Below are positions 17,801 through 26,654 of a DNA stretch of 64,000 bases, piece by piece. The notes beneath the pieces are model-generated. The model ran no database searches. It saw only the letters and a list, made by a program, of their open reading frames with translations, and was not told where the DNA came from. The position numbers and the translations under genes were made by a program. Source of the stretch: Lederbergia panacisoli. GTDB lineage: Bacteria; Bacillota; Bacilli; Bacillales; Bacillaceae_C. Each line of letters begins with the position of its first letter. The first letter of the stretch is position 1. The stretch is taken from the NCBI RefSeq assembly GCF_024626525.1, contig NZ_JANJGU010000003.1, positions 279,911-343,910 of the forward strand, in the 5' to 3' direction.

Positions 17801-18503
17801 CGATAAGCCGTACACAGCAGGTGAAAAAGAACACAAACTAGCAACGAAGCCAAGTCCTGAACAGAAACTCACAGTTGTCGCGTTTGATTATGCCGGAAAT
17901 AAGGTGGAAAAAGAAGCAACAGAAGAAAAAGAAACAACACCGCCTAATCTTCATCTTTTGACTCCTGAATTCTTAAGCGTATCGGAGAAAGGCGAAGTAG
18001 TATTCTCCGGTTATGTGAAAGATGAATCAGGCGTGAAAGAAGTAACGATTGACGGTCAAAAAGTAAAACTTACTTATAATAAGGCAAATGATCAATATGA
18101 GTTTTCACATAAAGTTAAATACAAAAAAGATGGCTACTACACAGCAAAAATTAAGGCTGTTGACAATGTTGGAAATGAAACAGAAATCGCTCGTCGCTTT
18201 TTCGTTGATACATCGAAGCCAAAGGTGAAAGTAAATGCAAAAAACAACGTTGATACTGACACTGTCATTGCAACGGCTGAAATCCAAGACAATTTCGATG
18301 AAATCCGTGTATATGTAAACGGCAATGAAGTGTTTAAAAATGAACTATCTGAGCCTTACAGCATGAAAGAATTCAAGCAAACGCTTGACGTCGAGCTAGA
18401 GCTGCAAGAAGGCAACAATACGTTTATTTTCGAAGTCGTTGATCTTGGTGGGCACGTAACAAAGGAAACCGTGAAGATCAAGATGAAAGGCAAGAAAAAA
18501 TAA
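14844..18503 (+). CDS. Secreted subtilisin-family (S8) protease with PA domain, Vpr-like
   Basis: This 1219-residue protein has a signal peptide (1-22) and an inhibitor-I9-type propeptide (about 50-140). The S8 catalytic domain has Asp in IIDTGID (about 187), His in SMHGMHVAG (about 254) and Ser in MSGTSMAAPH (about 574). A PA domain is inserted at about 430-490 (VQRGDIAFTEKALNAQAAGA). After the catalytic domain come Fn3-like regions, then Ig-like modules (DGKSILDKPY, GVKEVTIDG, FDEIRVYVNG) to the end. Vpr of B. subtilis has the same front half but is about 800 residues, so this is an extended version. It is expected to degrade extracellular protein or process surface proteins. ATG 14844 follows GGGGGAAA, and a terminator follows. 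Confidence 0.92.
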   Translation: MLKRSAILLFIFLLTLGNMSFAQEVNLPKKAQKKIQPRTEELMQTVDPNEEQRVIVELKDEAPIEIATKKGVKFEKLDKAQKKQLEKNAKAQQKAVKEKMKEKKVQAKYLKEFTTVVNGFSAEIKHKDIEVIKNIPEVKTVHIVNEYERPIATPEMKYSKELVEAQKAWRDYGFKGEGMVVGIIDTGIDPSHQDMVLSDSSTAKLTEQNVNEVVAENDLPGKFYTEKVPYGYNYMDENNEIREIHAEASMHGMHVAGTVGANGDEDNGGIAGIAPETQLLALKVFGNDPEMQSTYGDIYIKAIDDAIKLGVDVLNMSLGSTAGFVDAESPEQQAVKRAVENGVLMSISAGNSALFGDGYYYPLASNPDYGVSGAPGVSYDSLQVASFENSYMQVDELQYAIDGALGAAAFLSASKTHPNDLEENTYEVVEAGLGTPEDFAGKNVSGKFALVQRGDIAFTEKALNAQAAGAAGVIIYNNTDGIVNMATDDAINIPQLFMLKSDGDKLAAALKDEQAVTVTFNGNSTKIDNPSAGLMSDFSSWGLTPDLDFKPEITAPGGQILSTLNDNQYGLMSGTSMAAPHVSGGGALILQRVEEEFGLQNADRILRAKNLLMNTAKLLDFDDAKVSPRRQGAGLMQLHAALSTPVMVTEAKTKEAKVALKQVTENKVTFELVAENFSDQAVTYDVKANIQTDSPVQNGPDLLVAPNLFGAWDLDGMATATVNGKKVNSVTVPANGTATISVTVDVSAINATLNSYFTNGYWLEGFVTLTDPTDQNPELSVPYVGFKGEWDKAPIFDKPMWDVGTYYGFTGVVTSMGSNDFGFLGEDLNTGDIDPKKIAFSPNGDGTQDDAIIILSFLRNAKEVKFNVLDSNKKVVRTIRTESEVKKNYYDGGLAPMYSLSSDRKWDGKINNQIAADGGYYLQAEAIIDFPGAKWQSIEIPIIVDTTAPELTATFDAQNLKVKVDAKDSGSGLAYWDVLIDGKSILDKPYTAGEKEHKLATKPSPEQKLTVVAFDYAGNKVEKEATEEKETTPPNLHLLTPEFLSVSEKGEVVFSGYVKDESGVKEVTIDGQKVKLTYNKANDQYEFSHKVKYKKDGYYTAKIKAVDNVGNETEIARRFFVDTSKPKVKVNAKNNVDTDTVIATAEIQDNFDEIRVYVNGNEVFKNELSEPYSMKEFKQTLDVELELQEGNNTFIFEVVDLGGHVTKETVKIKMKGKKK

Positions 18504-18567
18504 GCTCTTGCAAAAAGATGTAACGAAAGCTTGTCTACTTTCGTCTAAGTAAGTAAGTAAGCCACAT

Positions 18568-18602
18568 AAAACCGGCCTCCTTGTGCGAGTGCCGGTTTTT
18601 AT
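18568..18602 (+). terminator. Terminator of the Vpr-like gene
   Basis: AAAACCGGC pairs with GCCGGTTTT, followed by T. A GTAAGTAAGTAAG run precedes it. Confidence 0.85.
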
Positions 18603-18643
18603 TAAAGACTCTATTATTATTTATTTATTTATTTATTGTTGAT

Positions 18644-18893
18644 TTCGTGTATGTTAGAGAATAAATAGGCGGAGAATTTCCGGTTAATGTATTTAGAGGA
18701 AGCTTAAGAAGCTGAAATAAGCGGAAATATTCCGGTTAACTGCTCTAAATATAACAAAATCCGAAGATTTGAACCGCATAAACGGAAAATCTCCCCTTAT
18801 TTTTAAGGAAATATGGATATTTACCAAAATAAACGGAATTTTTACGACTATTTTTCAAAAGTCTTGAAATCAACATTCAGTTATAACAAAGCC
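18644..18893. repeat. Dispersed ~250-bp repeat, copy 1
   Basis: This stretch aligns over its length with 41565-41805, sharing blocks such as AATAGGCGGAGAATTTCCGG, GAGGAAGCTTAAGAAGC, AAACGGAAAATCTCCCCTTA and AACATTCAGTTATAACA. It contains several short GGAAAATTTCC-type inverted repeats and no gene. It fills most of the gap between the protease and tagA. Confidence 0.9.
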
Positions 18894-18975
18894 TTATTAA
18901 AAAAATGTAATTCCTCTTATATGTATGCTAAAATTCTATCCAAGTACAAAATGGCTTGAAAGAGGTTTTACATAA

Positions 18976-19701
18976 ATGGGTACGAAATATTTAGGTAACA
19001 TTAAAGTAGATGTTATGACATCAAATGAAGTTCTTAATGAAATTAATAAAAAGTTAGCCAAGCGCGAGAAGTTCAAATTATTCTTTTTAAATGCTCATTG
19101 CTACAATATTTCACAGCAAAGTGAAGAATATGCAACCAATTTAAATAATGCAGAGTATGTTTTAAATGATGGAATTGGGGTAGAGATTGGAGCGAAGCTT
19201 TTAGGATTTACCTTTAAGGAAAACTTAAATGGAACCGATTTAATACCAAAAATATTGGATCTCGCTGCAAAAAGCAATTCTTCTGTTTATTTACTTGGCG
19301 GCAGTCCGGGTGTAGCGGAGCAAGCAGCTGAAAACTTCAAAAAACAATATCCCCAAATATCAATTGTTGGAGTTCAAGATGGATATTTTAAGGATACAGA
19401 AAAAGTAATTGAGAATATCAATAATGCAAAACCGGATATATTAATTGTAGCACTGGGTGTTCCGTACCAAGAGAATTGGATATCGGATCACTTTTCAAAG
19501 ATTAACGCCAATCTTTTTATGGGCGTAGGGGCCTTTTTGGACTTTTCTTCCAATCGAGTAAAACGAGCGCCAGAGTTTTTATTAAAAGCTCGTATGGAAT
19601 GGGTATACAGACTTGTTAATGAACCTACCAGGCTGTGGAAAAGGACGATTATTGGAGTTCCGCAATTTTTTTACTACATTATAAAAAATAAATTAAAATA
19701 A
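18976..19701 (+). CDS. tagA: N-acetylmannosaminyltransferase of the WTA linkage unit (WecG/TagA/CpsF family)
   Basis: TagA transfers ManNAc from UDP-ManNAc to undecaprenyl-PP-GlcNAc, the second step of wall teichoic acid synthesis, at the inner membrane face. The 241-residue protein has the family hallmarks LNAHCYN, LNDGIGVEIG (catalytic Asp region), LNGTDL, LLGGSPGVAE, ALGVPYQENW and a basic C-terminus (RMEWVYRLVNEPTRLWKR) for membrane association. Length is normal. AGAGG lies upstream of the ATG. It is followed by a 42-bp repeat array and then tagO, so the first two WTA steps are encoded side by side. Confidence 0.93.
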   Translation: MGTKYLGNIKVDVMTSNEVLNEINKKLAKREKFKLFFLNAHCYNISQQSEEYATNLNNAEYVLNDGIGVEIGAKLLGFTFKENLNGTDLIPKILDLAAKSNSSVYLLGGSPGVAEQAAENFKKQYPQISIVGVQDGYFKDTEKVIENINNAKPDILIVALGVPYQENWISDHFSKINANLFMGVGAFLDFSSNRVKRAPEFLLKARMEWVYRLVNEPTRLWKRTIIGVPQFFYYIIKNKLK

Positions 19702-19780
19702 CCGAGTGTAATAATGCTTTATTGGTGAAAGTTTAACATTTATTGGTGAAATTATATACTATAATTGACGAAACGTAAAA

Positions 19781-20074
19781 CTTAATTGGTGAAAATCGTC
19801 CTCGGATTGGTGATAGTGAAAACTTAATTGGTGAAAATCGTCCTCGGATTGGTGATAGTGTAAGCTTAATTGATGAAAATCGTCCTCGGATTGGTGATAG
19901 TGTAAGCTTAATTGATGAAAATCGTCCTCGTATTGGTGATAGTGAAAGCTTAATTGGTGAAAATCGTCCTTGGATTGGTGATAATAAAAGCTTAATTGGT
20001 GAGATTCAGCCCCAGATTGATGAAAGGGCCAGCCTAATTGGTGAAATTCGAATCCAGAATTGATGAAAAGTCTT
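19781..20074. repeat. Minisatellite, 7 copies of a 42-bp unit built on AATTGGTGA
   Basis: CTTAATTG(G/A)TGAAAATCGTCC starts at 19781 and recurs exactly every 42 bp to 20033. Each unit has two (A)ATTGGTGA cores. Looser AATTGGTGAAA cores extend upstream to about 19718. The 545-base gap between tagA and tagO otherwise holds only the tagO promoter region. Confidence 0.95.
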
Positions 20075-20246
20075 AATTTCTGGAAGTTTTAAAGACTAGT
20101 TGAAAACTAGCTTTAAGTCGGATACTATTAGATTGGGATTATATTAAAATTTAATTTGCATTTTTTTAACATAAATGTAACAAAAAGACGTGAGTAAGCA
20201 CTAATAATTTACGTTATATTAACAGTAAAGGAGGTAGACAAACAAA

Positions 20247-21308
20247 ATGGAATATCTGTATTTAATTATTTGTTTTGTTGCCTCAATTTGCATTACACCT
20301 CTTGTAAAAAAACTTGCATTGAGATACAAAGTAACAGATAAACCAAATCATAGAAAAGTCCATAATAAAGTTATGCCAAGACTTGGCGGCTTAGCCATTT
20401 ACTTGAGTTTTATCATCGGACTCATCATCTCCAGGCAGGATAGTCCTTTTTTATGGCCCATTATCATCGGCAGCACGATTATCGTGATAACGGGAATTTT
20501 GGATGACAAATTTAATTTGTCTCCACGGTATAAATTGATAGGTCAATTTTTAGCCGCGATTGTCGCCATTAGAGGTGGATTTGATTTAGAATTCATTAAC
20601 CTTCCTTTTGGTGGGAAATTGGAATTTGGTTATTTTATCGTACCAATTACAATCCTATGGATCATTGGTATTACAAACGCCATTAATTTAATTGATGGAT
20701 TAGATGGCCTTGCTGCCGGCGTTTCTGCAATAGCACTTATTACATTGAGTATTATGGCCTTTATTCAACAAGATATCTTTGTTTTAACAATCGCCCTTAT
20801 TCTTTTAGGAAGTACTCTCGGATTTTTACCATTTAATTTTTATCCAGCAAAGATATTCATGGGCGACTCGGGTGCGTTATTTCTCGGTTATATGATTGCA
20901 GTTCTATCATTGTTAGGATTTAAAAATGTAACATTTTTCTCATTCGTTATCCCGATTATTATACTGGGTGTACCAATATCTGATACAATCTTTGCGATTA
21001 TCCGACGAATCATCAATAACCAACCGATATCGTCTCCTGATAGGTCCCATTTACATCACCGGCTCCTTGGCTCCGGATTTTCACATCGGCAATCAGTTCT
21101 AGTTATTTACGGAATTGCAGTCATGTTCAGCCTTGCAGCAGTCGTGTTCTCGATGGCAACGGTTTGGGGATCGCTAATCATTATCGTAGTGTTACTGTTT
21201 GCGATTGAATTATTCGTGGAAGTAATGGGCTTAGTTGGAAAAGATTATAAACCTTTATTGAAATTTATGAGACCAAAACCATCTAGTCGATATAATGATC
21301 GTATATAA
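20247..21308 (+). CDS. tagO: Undecaprenyl-phosphate GlcNAc-1-phosphate transferase
   Basis: TagO starts WTA synthesis by moving GlcNAc-1-phosphate from UDP-GlcNAc to undecaprenyl phosphate. The 353-residue polytopic membrane protein (about ten to eleven segments) keeps the family motifs: KPNHRKVHNKVMPRLGG, ILDDKF (DDxx metal site), NLIDGLDGLAAG, FMGDSGALFLG and the basic SSPDRSHLHHRLL loop. Length and start (AAAGGAGG before ATG) are normal. It lies near tagA and converges with an LCP ligase gene, which would use its product at the end of the pathway. Confidence 0.95.
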   Translation: MEYLYLIICFVASICITPLVKKLALRYKVTDKPNHRKVHNKVMPRLGGLAIYLSFIIGLIISRQDSPFLWPIIIGSTIIVITGILDDKFNLSPRYKLIGQFLAAIVAIRGGFDLEFINLPFGGKLEFGYFIVPITILWIIGITNAINLIDGLDGLAAGVSAIALITLSIMAFIQQDIFVLTIALILLGSTLGFLPFNFYPAKIFMGDSGALFLGYMIAVLSLLGFKNVTFFSFVIPIIILGVPISDTIFAIIRRIINNQPISSPDRSHLHHRLLGSGFSHRQSVLVIYGIAVMFSLAAVVFSMATVWGSLIIIVVLLFAIELFVEVMGLVGKDYKPLLKFMRPKPSSRYNDRI

Positions 21309-21348
21309 AAAAGCAAGAGCGGACGATAGGGGCTGCTCTTGCTTTTTT
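21307..21348 (+). terminator. tagO terminator
   Basis: AAAAAGCAAGAGC pairs with GCTCTTGCTTTTTT. Confidence 0.9.
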
Positions 21349-21353
21349 GTATA

Positions 21354-21386
21354 ATAAAAAGTCTAGTCCGCTTTGGACTAGACTTA
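21354..21386 (-). terminator. Terminator of the LCP gene
   Basis: AAGTCTAGTCC pairs with GGACTAGACTT on the minus strand, followed by a T-run. Confidence 0.88.
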
Positions 21387-21390
21387 TCAG

Positions 21391-22428
21391 TTACTCTTGT
21401 GAGTCAACAACAGGATCGGCTACACTATTTGTTGCCGCCGTTGAAGTAACTCCTAGATGTTGTTTAAGTGTTGTTTTTGTCTGGGCGAGGGCATTTTCAT
21501 CCAACTGCCAATAATACACGTTCTTGCCACTGCTATTTGGAATATAGCTGTCAAACCCTTCAAGAGTCATTGTGTCAATCGTAAGGTGACTGGCAATACC
21601 ATAATCAATAAAGGCTTTAATTTCATCAAAGGTCATATCTGTTTTCATATTCGAACCAATCGCATCAATCACTTGACCATATTTTACGACGGAAGTTCCT
21701 GAAGCTGCTTTTTTCACGATAGCTTTCATGACTTCTTGTTGTCGCTTCCCGCGTTCAATATCATTGTCTATTTTTCTTGTTCTTGCAAACGCAAGGGCTT
21801 CTTCACCATCTAATGTTTGCATTCCAGGTTCTAGACTAATGGCGCCTGCCTTATCCTTCGAGTTTTGCTCGGAAAAAGCAAATGGTACATCGATATCGAT
21901 TCCCCCAAGTGCATTGACTATTTCCATGAATGCTTCAAAATCCACACGGACATAATAATCGACAGGAATATCTAATAAATTTTCTACTGTATCAATTGTT
22001 GCTTTTGGACCGCCATAGCTATGAGCATGGTTGATTTTAGTAGAATATCCGACTTCATCGATGTATACATAGGAATCACGTGGGATAGAGAGCAGCTTTA
22101 CCGACTTTTCTTTTTCATTTAAAGTGGCCAGTAATAGAGCATCTGAACGAGTGTTATCACCTTGGTTGCGTTTGGCACTCTCGTCAATTCCGATAAAAAG
22201 AATAGAGACATTATCGATCTTAGGATCCACTTTTTTCTCGCGTAGATCAGACTTGCCATCACGATCATCATGGAATGACTCTGCCATCATATTTTCAGCT
22301 TTAATGTACAAATGGACGCCATAGCTAATTCCTAAAGAAGCAAGCAGTAAAATAGGAAATACCAAAAACCAAAATATCTTTTTTCGGTTTCTCTTCTTTT
22401 TATTAACTTTTAATTGCTGTCTTCCCAT
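21391..22428 (-). CDS. LytR-CpsA-Psr (LCP) family cell wall polymer ligase
   Basis: LCP proteins move teichoic acid or other anionic polymers from undecaprenyl pyrophosphate to peptidoglycan outside the membrane (TagT/U/V type). The 345-residue protein has a short basic cytoplasmic head, one membrane segment (about residues 18-41) and an extracellular LCP domain (about 75-300). Hallmarks are NTRSDALLLATL, LLSIPRDSYV, KINHAHSYGG, YYVRVDFEAF, GGIDIDVP and ALAFARTRKIDNDIERGKRQQ. The last motif holds the Arg residues that bind the pyrophosphate. AAAGGAGT precedes the ATG. Which of TagT/U/V it equals cannot be decided. Confidence 0.92.
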   Translation of the reverse strand: MGRQQLKVNKKKRNRKKIFWFLVFPILLLASLGISYGVHLYIKAENMMAESFHDDRDGKSDLREKKVDPKIDNVSILFIGIDESAKRNQGDNTRSDALLLATLNEKEKSVKLLSIPRDSYVYIDEVGYSTKINHAHSYGGPKATIDTVENLLDIPVDYYVRVDFEAFMEIVNALGGIDIDVPFAFSEQNSKDKAGAISLEPGMQTLDGEEALAFARTRKIDNDIERGKRQQEVMKAIVKKAASGTSVVKYGQVIDAIGSNMKTDMTFDEIKAFIDYGIASHLTIDTMTLEGFDSYIPNSSGKNVYYWQLDENALAQTKTTLKQHLGVTSTAATNSVADPVVDSQE

Positions 22429-22563
22429 TAAGGTAAACTCCTTTATTATAAATTCAAAGTAAATGTTTAATTAAGAAAATGTAAATTGCTAACTTATATC
22501 ATACTATGTTTTAGTGAATCCGTAAAATACAATTTTATGACAAACCTTACTAGTCTAGGAAAA

Positions 22564-22587
22564 AATAAAAACCCAACATGTGGGTTT
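22564..22587 (-). terminator. Terminator of the tagD-tagB operon
   Basis: AACCCACATGTTGGGTT on the minus strand followed by T-runs, immediately after the tagB stop. Confidence 0.88.
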
Positions 22588-23757
22588 TTAATCGGCAGTG
22601 ACTGCACGCGCTTTGTAAAGCGTCTGTATTAACTTTTCACTGGAATCTCCACGAGAATATTGATTCCATTCATGGGAAAATTCCACAACTTTGTAGAGAT
22701 CATATTGCGCCGATGCAATGATATCAATTAAGCTGCTAGTATCTTTAACAACGGGACCTGGAACAAGCTGATTATAATCCTCCCAAAACCCCCGTGATTT
22801 TTCGTATTCATGTAAATCATAAGCGAAAAAAATCATCGGCCTTTGAAGAAGTGAATATTCAAATGGGATGGAAGAGTAATCAGATATTAACAGATCTGTA
22901 ACAACTAATAAATGGTTAATATCTTCATATTTTGAAACATCGTACACAAACTCAGGATACTGATTATTAAGTTCCACTTTGACAGCCGGATGAATACGCA
23001 AAAATAATACGTATTCATCTTTTAAAGCTTTGTACATGGCCGCAATATCCAAATTTAAACTAGATACATGCAATTCATGATCACGAAACGTTGGAGCATA
23101 AAGGATCACCTTCTTCTCCTGGATAACCGGATAACGCTGCGTCAATTTTTCCCTAACTTGCGCTAAAGCAGCTGAATCAAAAAAGAAATCCGTTCTCGGA
23201 ATCCCACTTCGCAAAATATGTTTGTCTGATAGACCAAAGCTTTGACGGAAAATATCTGCCATTTTTTCACTGCCTACGATTGTATAATCAATTCGGTCAT
23301 ACACCTTCTTAAAACGCTGCAGCGCCCGCTTTGAGCGTCCGCGAATAGATGGATCTTTAAGACCAAACTGCTTAATAGCACCCGCTGCATGCCAAAGTTG
23401 AATACACGATACATTTTTCCTAAACGTTGTGACAGCCAAAAATCCAAAATAATTATCGACAAATATATGAGTGGATGTCGCTAAATGGAAGATAGATTTG
23501 ATCCATTGAAAAAAGTGCCGTGGTTCGAAATCTAATACGATTCTCGAAGCTTCGTCAAAATCCACTTTACATTGGGATGTTTTCAAAACCACAACTTGTC
23601 CATCTGTTTGTTTTTCTAATTCCTTCAAAGTAAACAAAACATTATCCCCAAATGAAGCAACGAAGGTTGATTTCTTCTTTTGGGGATAGAGTTTGAAGAT
23701 ATGGAAGAAAAAACTGAATAATAAAAGGTATATACTAATTGCTATTTCTCTAACCAT
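22588..23757 (-). CDS. tagB: CDP-glycerol glycerophosphotransferase, TagB-like primase
   Basis: TagB adds the first glycerol phosphate from CDP-glycerol to the ManNAc-GlcNAc linkage unit. The 389-residue protein has an N-terminal hydrophobic segment for membrane contact and a GT-B style CDP-glycerol transferase domain. Motifs are CIQLWHAAGAIKQFG (catalytic His), RSGIPRTDFFFD, VILYAPTFRDHE, LRIHPAVK, LLISDYSSIPFEY and PGPVV. The start overlaps the tagD stop by 8 bases (ATGGTTAG), showing translational coupling with the enzyme that makes its substrate. TagB rather than a polymerase is preferred because of the size, the tagD coupling and the position by the linkage genes. The specificity is inferred. 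Confidence 0.85.
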   Translation of the reverse strand: MVREIAISIYLLLFSFFFHIFKLYPQKKKSTFVASFGDNVLFTLKELEKQTDGQVVVLKTSQCKVDFDEASRIVLDFEPRHFFQWIKSIFHLATSTHIFVDNYFGFLAVTTFRKNVSCIQLWHAAGAIKQFGLKDPSIRGRSKRALQRFKKVYDRIDYTIVGSEKMADIFRQSFGLSDKHILRSGIPRTDFFFDSAALAQVREKLTQRYPVIQEKKVILYAPTFRDHELHVSSLNLDIAAMYKALKDEYVLFLRIHPAVKVELNNQYPEFVYDVSKYEDINHLLVVTDLLISDYSSIPFEYSLLQRPMIFFAYDLHEYEKSRGFWEDYNQLVPGPVVKDTSSLIDIIASAQYDLYKVVEFSHEWNQYSRGDSSEKLIQTLYKARAVTAD

Positions 23758-24148
23758 GTTTAGTTTTATTTAAATCATCCTTTATTTTTGTTGTTGAAAT
23801 TCCTACTGTTCTTGGGAAATAAATGACATCGCAATATTTCTTAAGATAATCAAACTTACCTTCCCAGTCATCCCCCATTACAAAAACATCAATGTTATGC
23901 TTCTTGACATCATCAACCTTCTGATCCCAATTTTGTTCAGGAATAACCTCGTCTACATAGCGAATTGCCTCAAGGATAGCTTTGCGCTGTTCGTACGAAT
24001 AGTATGCTTCTTTTCCTTTTATGGCATTAAATTCATCAGTTGAAACCGCGACAACCAAATAATCACCATATTCTTTTGCTCTACGCAAAATATTAATATG
24101 CCCTGTATGGAGCAAATCAAACGTTCCGTAAGTGATGATCTTTTTCAC
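23750..24148 (-). CDS. tagD: Glycerol-3-phosphate cytidylyltransferase
   Basis: TagD makes CDP-glycerol from CTP and glycerol-3-phosphate, the donor for glycerol-type WTA. The 132-residue protein has TYGTFDLLHTGHINILRRA with the HxGH nucleotidyltransferase motif, MGDDWEGKFDYLK, and RTVGISTTKIK, the RTxGISTT signature of the family. Length is the normal TagD size. Translation starts at GTG 24148 after CTGGAGGC. It is the first gene of the minus-strand tagD-tagB operon and overlaps tagB by 8 bases. Confidence 0.96.
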   Translation of the reverse strand: MKKIITYGTFDLLHTGHINILRRAKEYGDYLVVAVSTDEFNAIKGKEAYYSYEQRKAILEAIRYVDEVIPEQNWDQKVDDVKKHNIDVFVMGDDWEGKFDYLKKYCDVIYFPRTVGISTTKIKDDLNKTKHG

Positions 24149-24381
24149 AATTGAAGCCTCCAGTGTAAGGGATTATTTGTATTATATCTATATTTTATTG
24201 TTACTTCAAACCCTGAAAAAATATTATTCAATATATATTCTTCGACGTCATACAATATTCATTTATAAAAAAATAGAAAGAAATGCAAAAAGTGTATAAA
24301 ACATATTAACAATCAGCTAAATTTAATGCATACTGATGAGTAAGAAAAAAATGTAAATAAATGAAAAAAGGAGTAGGATTT

Positions 24382-26649
24382 TTGAGAAATTTAATAGCTA
24401 ATGTCAAAAAAATGGGATTAATCATTCCACTATTGTTTATTCTTCCTTTTGCCCAGACAGTTGAGGCTAATAATGAGTTTAATGGATCTGATAACTTTGA
24501 GGGTTACATTAGTAATAATGAAACCATAGGTGATGATATAGGAAGGCAAACTCCTGAAATAGAAGATAGCCAAAATGACGGAGAGACTGAAAATATAATA
24601 GAATCACAAGATCATCCTATAGACACTGCTGAATCTGGAATGGTAAAAAACATTTCTGAATCAGTTGACGAAGTATCACCAGAAGAGCCAGCGAAGATTG
24701 ATCAGGAAATTCATATAAAAGAACAAAAAGAGAGCACGGAACATGTTCAACCTAAAAACCAAGTATTAACAACAATCACTGATCCCATTGAAGAAAAAGC
24801 GGATGAGGAATTGGAATCTATCACATTGCAGTATGGGGTTTATCATAATAGTGTAATAGATTTAAAGAGGACTTTAGAAAAATTAGGATTTCCTGTTCCA
24901 GGCAATACGACCGATTATTTTGGTGCAAATACAAAAAAGCAGGTAATAAATTTTCAACAATACTATGGAGTATCCGAAGAATCGGGTGTAGTGGGAACTC
25001 AAACCTTAGATAAAATAGAGGAAATCCTGTCTAGTTCCTATCAAAATGGGAAATACGATTCGAAAATAATTACATTGAAAAAGAATCTGGATATACTTGG
25101 CTTTTCTGTTCCTGGTAATCAAACCGATTATTACGGGCCATTAACGGAAAAAAAGATGCGAGAATTTCAAAACAGCAACGGGCTGATTGTGAATGGTATT
25201 GGTGACCCTGTTACAATGAATAGGTTAGAAGGAATGTTAAATGTTCTTATGTATAGTGGATTATATAGGGATGATGTGATTGATTTAAAGAAAAACCTTA
25301 AACTGATTGGTTTTACTGTATCAAATAAACCGACCAATTATTTTGGACCGGCCACAGATAAAAAGGTAACTGAATTTCAGCAATACTATAATATAAAAAA
25401 TGATAAATCAGGAGTAGCTGGGTCAGCAACCTTATCCATGATAGATGAAATCCTATCTACTACTTATCAAAAAGGGAAATACGATTCAAGGACAATCACA
25501 CTGAAAAAAAATCTACAGAGACTAGGCTTTACCGTTCCCGGAAATCAAACAAACTACTTCGGGACCCTGACAGAAAAGGCGGTAATAGATTTTCAAATAA
25601 AATATAAGCTAGTTGCCAACGGCATAGGGGATTCAGTTACATTAAAGAAGATAGAAGAATTATTGAATGCGCCTATGCAAAATGGTCTATATAGAACAGA
25701 TGTGATCGATTTAAAGAAAAATCTTAAGAAGCTAGGGTTTCTGGTTTCCAATAAACCGACCATATTTTACGGACCATCTACCGAGAAGAAGGTAAAGGAA
25801 TTTCAACAACATTATAAAATAAATGATAAAGTTGGCGTTGCAGGAGCTGCTACTCTTGCTAAAATAGATGACACTTTATCCAGTCCATATCAAAAAGGAA
25901 AAAAATATTCAGGAACGATTACTTTAAAAAATAATCTAGAAAAGATCGGTTATTCTGTATCTAAAAAACCGACAACTTACTATGGTCCCATCACTGAACA
26001 ACAGGTAAAACAATTTCAGAAAATATATGGTTTGCCTATTAGTGGAATTGCTGATGACATCACATTATTAAAGTTAGAAAATGTAGTGAAAAACAATACT
26101 GTAAGAATATTTTTAGACCCTGGGCATGGTGGGAAGGACTCGGGCAGCACGGGGTATGGTCTTAAAGAAAAAGATATAGTACTAGACATTGCCTTAAAAG
26201 TAGAAAAGATTTTAAAGTCAGAGTACAAAGGGGTAGATGTGAAGCTTTCAAGATCCTCTGATAAGTTCATTGAGCTGGAAGAACGTGCTCGTATGGCGAA
26301 TGATTGGGATGCAGATTATTTCATAAGCATACATAATAATGCTTTTAATGGAAGTGCTAATGGATTTGAAAGTTATATACACAGTAGGAAAGCAACAAAA
26401 ACAGAGATAGAAAAACAAAAGCAAATACACCAATATATAATAAAGGAGCTTGGTTTAGCAGATAGAGGCATGAAAGAGGCTGATTTCAGTGTATTGCGCA
26501 ATACGAATATGCCTGCAATTTTATTAGAGTATTTGTTTATAGACAACGCTTCGGATAATAAAATGTTAAAAGACCCGCGCTTTCGTGAAAAATTAGCAAA
26601 GACTACAGCAAAAGCAATTGCGAGTGCTTTTAATTTAAAGAAAAAATAA
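24382..26649 (+). CDS. Secreted N-acetylmuramoyl-L-alanine amidase with six PG-binding repeats
   Basis: The protein of about 755 residues has a signal peptide (to about residue 29), an acidic linker (30-145), six PG_binding_1 repeats (about 150-565) and a C-terminal Amidase_3 domain (about 575-750). The zinc site is visible as DPGHGG, LKEKD and ISIHNNA, with the catalytic Glu in LLEYLF. It should cut between MurNAc and L-Ala in peptidoglycan. Repeats alternate between a VPGN and a VSNKP/VSKKP variant. I prefer TTG 24382 because AAGGAG ends 8 bases before it and the ATG at 24361 has no ribosome binding site. The next gene has the same N-terminal layout with a different catalytic domain. Confidence 0.9.
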   Translation: MRNLIANVKKMGLIIPLLFILPFAQTVEANNEFNGSDNFEGYISNNETIGDDIGRQTPEIEDSQNDGETENIIESQDHPIDTAESGMVKNISESVDEVSPEEPAKIDQEIHIKEQKESTEHVQPKNQVLTTITDPIEEKADEELESITLQYGVYHNSVIDLKRTLEKLGFPVPGNTTDYFGANTKKQVINFQQYYGVSEESGVVGTQTLDKIEEILSSSYQNGKYDSKIITLKKNLDILGFSVPGNQTDYYGPLTEKKMREFQNSNGLIVNGIGDPVTMNRLEGMLNVLMYSGLYRDDVIDLKKNLKLIGFTVSNKPTNYFGPATDKKVTEFQQYYNIKNDKSGVAGSATLSMIDEILSTTYQKGKYDSRTITLKKNLQRLGFTVPGNQTNYFGTLTEKAVIDFQIKYKLVANGIGDSVTLKKIEELLNAPMQNGLYRTDVIDLKKNLKKLGFLVSNKPTIFYGPSTEKKVKEFQQHYKINDKVGVAGAATLAKIDDTLSSPYQKGKKYSGTITLKNNLEKIGYSVSKKPTTYYGPITEQQVKQFQKIYGLPISGIADDITLLKLENVVKNNTVRIFLDPGHGGKDSGSTGYGLKEKDIVLDIALKVEKILKSEYKGVDVKLSRSSDKFIELEERARMANDWDADYFISIHNNAFNGSANGFESYIHSRKATKTEIEKQKQIHQYIIKELGLADRGMKEADFSVLRNTNMPAILLEYLFIDNASDNKMLKDPRFREKLAKTTAKAIASAFNLKKK

Positions 26650-26654
26650 TTTGT

